Source of the DNA: Chrysophaeum taylorii
Lineage: Eukaryota; Sar; Pelagophyceae; Pelagomonadales; Pelagomonadaceae
Direction of reading: 5' to 3'
DNA: 64,000 nucleotides
Assembly (NCBI GenBank): GCA_029834535.1
Contig: JAQMWT010000391.1
Location: forward strand, 248,001-312,000
Shown here: positions 58,601 through 64,000 of the stretch, piece after piece
Layout of the letters: each line of letters begins with the position of its first letter
Position numbering within the stretch: the stretch's first letter is position 1
Notes under the pieces: model-generated
The model's database searches: none
What the model saw: only the letters and a program-made list of their open reading frames with translations
Told to the model about the DNA's origin: nothing
Translations under genes and position numbers: made by a program

Positions 58601-61600
58601 GAGATCGAGCTCTTCGAGCTGCCCCGGCGACTTGGCGAGGGAGCGGAGCGCCGCGTTAAGGGACGTGAGCGCGCCGATCGCGCACGGCGGGCCGAGGGCC
58701 GAGTTCTCGAGCGAGAGCCCGCGGAGCGACGACGACCGCGTCGCCGCGCCGTTGTCGACCATCGCGTTCAGCAGTTTGGCGGCCGCGCGCGGCCCGAGGC
58801 CGTTCCCGGCGAGCGACAGGTACCGGAAAGGCGCGCCGCAGAACAGCGCGCCGGCGTACGTCTTGGCGGGCATCGACACCCCCCGTTTTATGTTAATGTT
58901 GTTAACGTTGTTGTTGCTGCTGGGGGGGGGCTCGTCGAGGTCGGCCGCGTCGGCGGCGGATTCGCGCGCGAGCGCGTCGATCGTGCGCGCGGCAAAGGCC
59001 CCGAGGTTGTTGCACGAGACGTCGAGCGACGTCACGCTCGCGTCCTTCCGGTCGAGCGCGGTCAACACGCTCGAGACGCCCGCGTCGCCCAGCCGGTTTC
59101 CCGAGAGGTCGAGCCACCGGAGCGATCGCGTCACCGCGCTCGACGCGTCGAACGGCGGCGGCACGGCCGGGGAGGCCACGCAGGTCCGGAGGTACGCGAC
59201 GAGCGTGTTGAAGTCGTCGGGGCGCAGGTGCTCGTGGTTGATGACCGCGAGCAGAGACAGCGACGGCCCGCCGATCGCAACGGCCGTCGAGGGGATCGCC
59301 CGCGCCGCGTCCTTGGGCGCCGCCTGGTGCTCGTCGGCGAGCTGGAGGAGCTCCTTGACCGCGCGCGCGCGCCGTTCCTCGGCCGTCCGCAGCAATATCC
59401 CCAAGATCTGGAGCGCCTCGCGGCCGAGCATTCGGTCGAGCGTCACCGCGCGGATCGTCGCCGGAAGCGCGCCCACGAGGTAGGCGAGGTTCGTCGAGAA
59501 CGAGGGCGAGAAGAGGTCGTCGGCCGCGTCGGCCGCGCCCCCCCCGAAAAACCCGCCCGGGCCGCCCCGCGACGGACACTCGCCCGCCTCGACCTGCGCG
59601 GGCGTGCAGACGACGGGGTTTTTGCTCCGGGAAAACGCGAGCGACTCGATCGCTGGGAGCTTGGCGAGGCACGACTCGAGCGAGTCCTGGAACTCGCCCG
59701 CGAACCGCCCGTCCTGGAACAACAGAGCCCACCGCCGCTCCTGCTTGAACTGGTGGTGCGTCTCGATCACGCGCGCGAGCACGCGCGCCTCGCGCCGGAA
59801 GCTAAAGTACTGCCGCGACGGTAGCGCGAGCACCCTGGTCGACCGCGGCGACCACGTCGTGCTCCCGCCCGGAACCCGGTGAAGCGGCGCGACTCGCCGC
59901 TGCTCGAGCTGGCTCGGAAAGTGCAGCCGCAGGTGCCGCGACAGCCGCGCCGGGAGCTCCCCGTTGTCGGCCGCCGCCCGGATCGCCTCCATCTCCGCCT
60001 CGGACGGCCCGCCCAAAAACAACCTCGGTTTCTTCCTCCCCGCGGCGGCGGCCGCGGCGGCCGCGGCGGCGGCGCCAAACAGCTTGCCGCCGCCGCCGCC
60101 CAGCGACGACAGCCGCTTGCTGATATTCCGACGACCCCGCGTAACGTCGTCCAGCTCCTCGTCGAGCGCCTGCTCCGCGACCTTGAAAGCCCACCACTCG
60201 GGCAGCCTGCGCGCCGCCGACCAGATCGACTGCCACGCGCGGTTCTCGCCGAGCAGCTCCTCCTCGGCCGGCACCGGCGAGCTCCCGTCCATCGATCCCT
60301 GCTTGGAGCGGTGCAGCGCGCGCCGGAACGCCCGCGTCAGCTGCCCCCCGCCCGACCGTCGACGCGGCGTCTCCTCGCCCGCGCGCGAGGACGACGACGA
60401 CGCCGCCGCCGCCGCCTTGGCGGCCGACGGGTCAGACTTCTTGCGCCGCGGCATCGTCGAAGCAACGCCATCACGGGGCTGCTCGTGTTCCTCCTCGGCC
60501 GTCTCCTTCTCGGTAGTCGCCGTCGTCGTCGTCGTCGTCGACTTGCGCGAGACGCGCACCTCGACGACCCCGCCGCCGATGTTCCGTCGCGCCGCCCCGT
60601 CGTCCTCGGCCTCGAGCGAGCTCCCGCGCGAGACGAGCCCGCCGGCGTCTCCGCACTCGGACCGGTCCATCTCGACGACGCGGTGCGCGCTCGGCGTCGC
60701 GTCGTATGGCGCGAGCGGCGAGACCCGGCCCTCGGCCTTGAGGTGGTGGCCGCCGCCGCCCTCGACCACGCCGCCGCCGCCGTCGTCGTCGACCGGGGGC
60801 GTCGAGGCGCAGAGAAAAAACGAGGGCGCGTGCTGGACGGTGGTCGAGTCGGCGGCGGCGGCCGCGGCGGCGGCGGCGGCCGCGGCCTGCTGCGAGGTCC
60901 CCGCCGCCGCCGCCGCGGCGTGACGCTCGCGCGGGGCCGTGCTCGCGCTCCGGTGACGGGCGCGCGGAGGCAGGTCGTAGTCGTCGGTGCCGACGTCGGC
61001 GGACGCGCAACGAAAGAGGCCGCCCGGGCGCGCGAGCGGATTAGCCGAGGAGAAGACCTTGCGCACGGTGCCGCGAACGGCGTTGTAAATGGGGTGCGGC
61101 GGCGGGTCCCCCCCCCAATGATGGTGGTGGTCGTGGTGGACGGAGGGCTCGGACGTTCCTCTCGCGTGTCTCGCGGGGGCCTGCCGGACGACGGCGGCGT
61201 CCTCGAGCTCGTCGTCGTCGGTGGGCTCGTCGTCGTCGTCGTCGTCGTCGTCGGTGGAGGAGTCGAGGTTCTCCAAGAGGACGGGGTCGGGACCCAGCGG
61301 GGGCGGCCAGGCGGCGGCGAGGGCACGCGCGTAGTCGGCGTGGAGGAGGTCCTGGAGCTCGAGGGCGCGGCGCATCGCGAACCATTCCTCGAGGAGCTTG
61401 TCGTCGTTGCCGCAGAGCTGGAGGTCGCGCGCGCCGCCCTCAAAGCCGAGCGTGACGAGCGCGACCTCGGCGAGCGCGCGGAGCTGGGGCGAGGCGCCGC
61501 GCGCGTCGATCGCGATGCACAGGATGCACCGGAGGGCCCCGCCGACGAGGGGCGCGCGGAGCGGCTCGGCAAAGGCGAGGGCCTTGACGACGCGCACGGC

Positions 61601-64000
61601 CTCGTACAAGAGCTGCTCACTCGCGTCCGAGCCGTCGAGGAGCTGCTCGTGATCACCCTGGAGGTGGTCGTCCTGATGATCGTCGTCGAGTCCGTCGGAT
61701 GATCGCGGATGCTTTTTTTCGGGGCGGTCGCGGAGGCCGCGCGAGACCGAGGCCGAGTCGAGGGCGTCGAGGGCGACGTCGACGATGGCGGCCGCGGCGG
61801 CGGCCGCGTCGTCGATCTCGATGATGTCGTCGTCGAGGGTCGGGAGGCGCGCGGGGGCCGTGAGGAGGGGGGTCGCGATCGAGGCGATGGCGCGCATCGC
61901 GTAGGCGCGGAGGGGGGCCGCGCGAGAGCGCGCGAGGCGGACGAGCACGGGCGTCGCGCCGTGGCGCCACGCGAGACGCGAGGCGAGCTCGCCGCGCGAG
62001 GCGACGTTCGAGAGCACAAAGGCGACGTGCGTGAGCTCGGCGACGATCGCGTCCGAGGCCGTCAGCCTCGGGGGCCCCGGCGGGTCGTCGAGGAGCGCGT
62101 CGTTGAGGGGGACGGCCGCGTCGTCGAGGCAGAGGCGGACGAGCGCGTCGACGGGCGCGGGCGCGCGGAGGCGCGCGTTCCCCGATCGTCGTCGCGCGTC
62201 GGCCGGGTCGTCGTCGTCGTCGTCGTCGCCGCCGCCGCCGTCGTCGAGGCGCGTCGGCAGCGGGACCTCGGCGGCCTCGAAGAAGCAGTGCCAGCGGTCG
62301 GCGCCGCAGCCCCGCTCGTCGTCGGTGAGAAGGGCTAGCCCGCGGACGGCGCGCGCGCGAAGCGAGGAGCCCGGCGCGGCGAGGCACGCGACCGCCGTCA
62401 GGAGCGGGACCGCGCCGTTGTCGACCACGAGGGCGCCGACGCGCATGCCGTCGCTCGCCGCCGGCTGCGCGGGGATTTCGACGACGGCGGCGGCGGGCTC
62501 GGTCGCGGACGCGGGCGGGTCGTCGTGGTTGCGCCGGCGCTTGCTGCGCGCCTCGGCGAGGAAGCCCGCGGCGTCGTCGTCGGCCAGCGCCGCCGTCGTC
62601 TCCTCGGGCGGCAGGAGCTCCGTCTCGGGGACGAGGGTCGCCGCGGGCGGCGGCAAGACGCGGTCGGTGAGCTTGGCGACGTCCGAGCAGAATATGACCT
62701 CGAGCGCGAGCTCGGAGAGCGCGAGGATGGCCGTCTCGGCGAGCGAGGCGGCGGCGGCGGCGCGCGGCGGCGCCCGGAGGTCGCGGACGGCGCGCGCGAC
62801 GATGTCGATGAGCGCGCGGACGCCGCCCGCTGCCACGACGGCCGCGCGGTTCGGGGGTCGCGAGACGAGCGCGGCGAGCGCGGCGACGACGTGGACGCGG
62901 ACGGTCGACACGGGCGCGCTCGCGAGCGGGACCATCGCCTCGAGCGCGCCCGCCGGGGCCGTGACGCGCGCGTCCATCCAGCCGCGCGTGTGGACGTCGG
63001 GGACCTTGAGGGTGGCCGAGAGCGAGGCCATGGCGCCGCTCAGGGGCGGCTCGTCGTCCCAGCCCGCCGGCGTGAGCTTCTTGGACGCGCCGCACACCGA
63101 CGAGAGCGCGTTCGTCGCGTGACGGTGGAGCTCGGAACACGGCCTCGACCGGAGCCACGTCGCGAGCACGCCGAGCGCGCCGCGCTCCACGAGGGGCGGA
63201 CGCGCCGCGGGCAGCTGGGCGAGGTTCGCGATGGCGAACGCCACCAGCGCGCGCTCGCCGCCGTCGACCGCCTCGCCGACGTTTTTGGTCTCTCGACACC
63301 CGACGGCCGCGTCGCACGCGACGTCCACGAGCGCGTCGACCGTGCGCCGCGCGAGCGCCGCGCGCCGCGCCGCGCACGACGACGAGGACGAGGACGACGA
63401 CGAGGACGAGCCCTCGCCGCCCCCGAGCCGAGGCCCCTCGTCCTCCACCTCCTCCTCCTCGCCCTCGTCCTCCGTGCCGCGACTGCGCGCGTCGTCGTCG
63501 TCGTACGCCGCCGCGCGATGATGCGAGCCGCCCGACGACCGCCGCCGCCTTAAAGGTGGCCTGTTGCCGCGCGCCGCGGGCGACGTCTGCTGCTGCTGCT
63601 GCCACGCGAGCGACGACGAGGACGTCTCCTCCGCCGACGGCGACTTGCGGAGGAGCCCCGCGCGCCCGTGCGCCCACGACCGCGGCCGGCCTCGCGGCGC
63701 GCGCCGCGCGGGCGACGACGCCCCGCTCGCGGCGTCTTCGAGGAAGTGCGCGCGGCTCGCGAAATCCTCGGCCGCTGCGGCGAGGTCGTGGACGTCCCCG
63801 ACCCAGCCCTGCTGCAGCAGCACGGTGAAGTGCGCCACCGCGACCGCCACCGCGCGCGTGTCTCCGTCCTCGGCGTCGCGCTGGCGCGCGAGCACGAGCC
63901 GCAGCGCGCCCAGGAGCCTGGGCGCGTGCTTGAGGAGGGCCGTCGGCTCGTGCTCGGCCGGGATGAGGGCCGCGATCGCCGTCGCCGCCGCGAGCTGGAC
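55640..64000 (-). CDS. ARM - LRR - CHAT protease - STAND/NB-ARC NTPase (giant, 5' end outside window)
   Basis: One uninterrupted minus-strand frame of 2,786 codons runs from the window edge to the stop at 55640, so the N terminus is missing. Residue numbers count from the edge. About 1-950: armadillo-type helical repeats. 950-1450: low-complexity linker with Ala, Asp, His and Ser runs. About 1620-1810: leucine-rich repeats of the RNI type (LRWLDLSGNRLGDAGV, VTSLDVSCNNLG, FRYLSLAGNGLG, LEELDLRNCRL). About 2150-2350: a CHAT domain with the His in ILHFSGHGHP and Cys in FVCACHSRNAA, the caspase/separase-like dyad. About 2480-2700: an NTPase with P-loop GHTGVGKSALV, Walker B CLLVLDGVEAV and LLTSRTP (sensor-like). 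Catalytic residues are intact. The plan resembles an NLR in which a protease is the effector. Confidence 0.85.
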   Translation of the reverse strand, partial: VQLAAATAIAALIPAEHEPTALLKHAPRLLGALRLVLARQRDAEDGDTRAVAVAVAHFTVLLQQGWVGDVHDLAAAAEDFASRAHFLEDAASGASSPARRAPRGRPRSWAHGRAGLLRKSPSAEETSSSSLAWQQQQQTSPAARGNRPPLRRRRSSGGSHHRAAAYDDDDARSRGTEDEGEEEEVEDEGPRLGGGEGSSSSSSSSSSSCAARRAALARRTVDALVDVACDAAVGCRETKNVGEAVDGGERALVAFAIANLAQLPAARPPLVERGALGVLATWLRSRPCSELHRHATNALSSVCGASKKLTPAGWDDEPPLSGAMASLSATLKVPDVHTRGWMDARVTAPAGALEAMVPLASAPVSTVRVHVVAALAALVSRPPNRAAVVAAGGVRALIDIVARAVRDLRAPPRAAAAASLAETAILALSELALEVIFCSDVAKLTDRVLPPPAATLVPETELLPPEETTAALADDDAAGFLAEARSKRRRNHDDPPASATEPAAAVVEIPAQPAASDGMRVGALVVDNGAVPLLTAVACLAAPGSSLRARAVRGLALLTDDERGCGADRWHCFFEAAEVPLPTRLDDGGGGDDDDDDDPADARRRSGNARLRAPAPVDALVRLCLDDAAVPLNDALLDDPPGPPRLTASDAIVAELTHVAFVLSNVASRGELASRLAWRHGATPVLVRLARSRAAPLRAYAMRAIASIATPLLTAPARLPTLDDDIIEIDDAAAAAAAIVDVALDALDSASVSRGLRDRPEKKHPRSSDGLDDDHQDDHLQGDHEQLLDGSDASEQLLYEAVRVVKALAFAEPLRAPLVGGALRCILCIAIDARGASPQLRALAEVALVTLGFEGGARDLQLCGNDDKLLEEWFAMRRALELQDLLHADYARALAAAWPPPLGPDPVLLENLDSSTDDDDDDDDEPTDDDELEDAAVVRQAPARHARGTSEPSVHHDHHHHWGGDPPPHPIYNAVRGTVRKVFSSANPLARPGGLFRCASADVGTDDYDLPPRARHRSASTAPRERHAAAAAAGTSQQAAAAAAAAAAAADSTTVQHAPSFFLCASTPPVDDDGGGGVVEGGGGHHLKAEGRVSPLAPYDATPSAHRVVEMDRSECGDAGGLVSRGSSLEAEDDGAARRNIGGGVVEVRVSRKSTTTTTTATTEKETAEEEHEQPRDGVASTMPRRKKSDPSAAKAAAAASSSSSRAGEETPRRRSGGGQLTRAFRRALHRSKQGSMDGSSPVPAEEELLGENRAWQSIWSAARRLPEWWAFKVAEQALDEELDDVTRGRRNISKRLSSLGGGGGKLFGAAAAAAAAAAAGRKKPRLFLGGPSEAEMEAIRAAADNGELPARLSRHLRLHFPSQLEQRRVAPLHRVPGGSTTWSPRSTRVLALPSRQYFSFRREARVLARVIETHHQFKQERRWALLFQDGRFAGEFQDSLESCLAKLPAIESLAFSRSKNPVVCTPAQVEAGECPSRGGPGGFFGGGAADAADDLFSPSFSTNLAYLVGALPATIRAVTLDRMLGREALQILGILLRTAEERRARAVKELLQLADEHQAAPKDAARAIPSTAVAIGGPSLSLLAVINHEHLRPDDFNTLVAYLRTCVASPAVPPPFDASSAVTRSLRWLDLSGNRLGDAGVSSVLTALDRKDASVTSLDVSCNNLGAFAARTIDALARESAADAADLDEPPPSSNNNVNNINIKRGVSMPAKTYAGALFCGAPFRYLSLAGNGLGPRAAAKLLNAMVDNGAATRSSSLRGLSLENSALGPPCAIGALTSLNAALRSLAKSPGQLEELDLRNCRLQSDAAKELLFGLVEARAAAHGALPELRPPRVRENNDEEFAAHESESDTERGKMYPPMPSLAPRSQSVEDPPAAVVAAAASSSSKPPSEEELLRRRYRRRREDPLAFLEEEEEEEEEGGGGAHRSSVGGGGGGGGNDDDEEAEDGLSRLSFVRIGEGNHAAKEDVQNIRDELRRNRARRVKRAAARRHFLRRSSSERATTATATTTSSATEASAQVVAAAVEATRVVFATTASPEPTPEVDRRPLAQRATSVPVVVAAVEAAAARTLRCASEGDLVRSAEEETERRPEDGRRRPDASPTTSSSEDESTEDEEDWKKKRRRTTGDEVLYHHRSNEKRRAPRRSEEKYSVCALFASPLAWQDARHGLHPIEPLDFDSEREAIATALDAARKNRNGVRVRFDVATTERLRTYVTLGRCQILHFSGHGHPQALTFEDGRGGLQPVTPSGISKLVNAGDDAESRRPRLVFVCACHSRNAALAFVEAGVPHVVAVALDTALLDSAALAFTQAFYLALSVGDTVGNAFSVGVEAVAASPYVNASADDDEQRRKTNNAPRAQHHPSSAAASEAVRARSSSVSDAISSRASAIARKFELLPETGDHDVPVFPRIADERRRRRGSRRIRPLPPPSWPPEHDDADASSNSFADRGGLSSSHEVARGRRAYRRRYAAGLPPPPPPPDDFLGRQVDIYRVVDKLSAKRKLVSIVGHTGVGKSALVAAVARYAAERRFFPDGIVYLRLHGAATVDELETGLRDVFRAAAGKTARRRKHKPETDETDDDDDDGRAANAAATTATTSPIEVLRHARCLLVLDGVEAVDKAQFRIMLNQLFDEARTVCVLLTSRTPLFRKAHLALESGATESVVHVGPLSLKSAARLFARQCPHLHTAVDRRKFLDLVADHPRDPSSRNNASSSSSSSSKPLGARERRVFSALGNGFPADIVARAFDISRAGLEQLLDLAAPTPEDAAADRSPDTPLDHDRIDAAAAAA

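Noticed and set aside
1-64000. CRISPR arrays, bacterial operons, ribosome binding sites
   Set aside because: Spliceosomal introns and gene content are eukaryotic; the short direct repeats seen are microsatellites or transposon arrays without spacers of constant length.
1-64000. tRNA and rRNA genes
   Set aside because: Scanning for T-loop-like GTTCGA-type boxes paired with A boxes gave nothing convincing; a covariance-model search would be needed to exclude them.

Overview
This window looks like nuclear DNA of a photosynthetic, flagellated protist with a GC-rich, gene-dense genome. Long open frames, Asp/Ala/Ser runs and very short GT-AG introns (37-71 nt in most models, one of 113 nt, usually ending in CGCAG or CTCAG) mark it as eukaryotic. 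Three proteins (VKOR-thioredoxin, a DUF1350 hydrolase, a four-cysteine Rieske-like protein) begin with a hydrophobic signal followed by a small residue, an aromatic residue and then proline. This resembles the ASAFAP-type signal of complex red plastids, so an ochrophyte (for example pelagophyte-like) is most likely, with haptophyte or cryptophyte not excluded. Rotatin and CFAP96 homologues imply basal bodies and axonemes.

Layout. 0-2 kb: no supported gene. 2-12 kb: a basic unknown protein, a BRCT protein divergent from PAF1, a PEP mutase/isocitrate lyase-family enzyme, a SAM-domain kinase, an EF-hand/C2-like protein and a divergent sulfotransferase-like protein. 13-26 kb: rotatin divergent from a CUE protein, a small coiled-coil protein, VKOR-thioredoxin, a DUF1350 hydrolase divergent from a glycosyltransferase, and a PBZ-like/UIM/UBX protein. 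26-28 kb: gene-free. 28-33 kb: a trypsin-like protease with a four-repeat Cys-rich tail, a TBC protein (TBC1D19-like) and a PAP phosphatase/inositol monophosphatase-family enzyme.

33-45 kb is an accessory, transposon-rich block. It holds a broken reverse-transcriptase element and several short copies of its 3' end, a 5'-truncated Helitron with one of those copies nested in it, and a TA-flanked MITE. Between them sit an AP2-domain gene (seven exons reconstructed here) and CFAP96. 45-52 kb: an ankyrin protein, the Rieske-like protein, an amidase, and two convergent paralogues of an unknown family. 52-55.6 kb: a second Helitron remnant, inverted relative to the first, and gene-free DNA.

55.6 kb to the window end is one uninterrupted frame of about 2,786 codons, open at its 5' end. 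It encodes armadillo-like repeats, leucine-rich repeats, a CHAT (caspase-like) protease domain and a C-terminal STAND/NB-ARC-type NTPase. This NLR-like protease is the best candidate for an undescribed system here. Gene calls rest on reading motifs by eye; intron models are inferred from frame continuity and GT-AG signals without transcript data.
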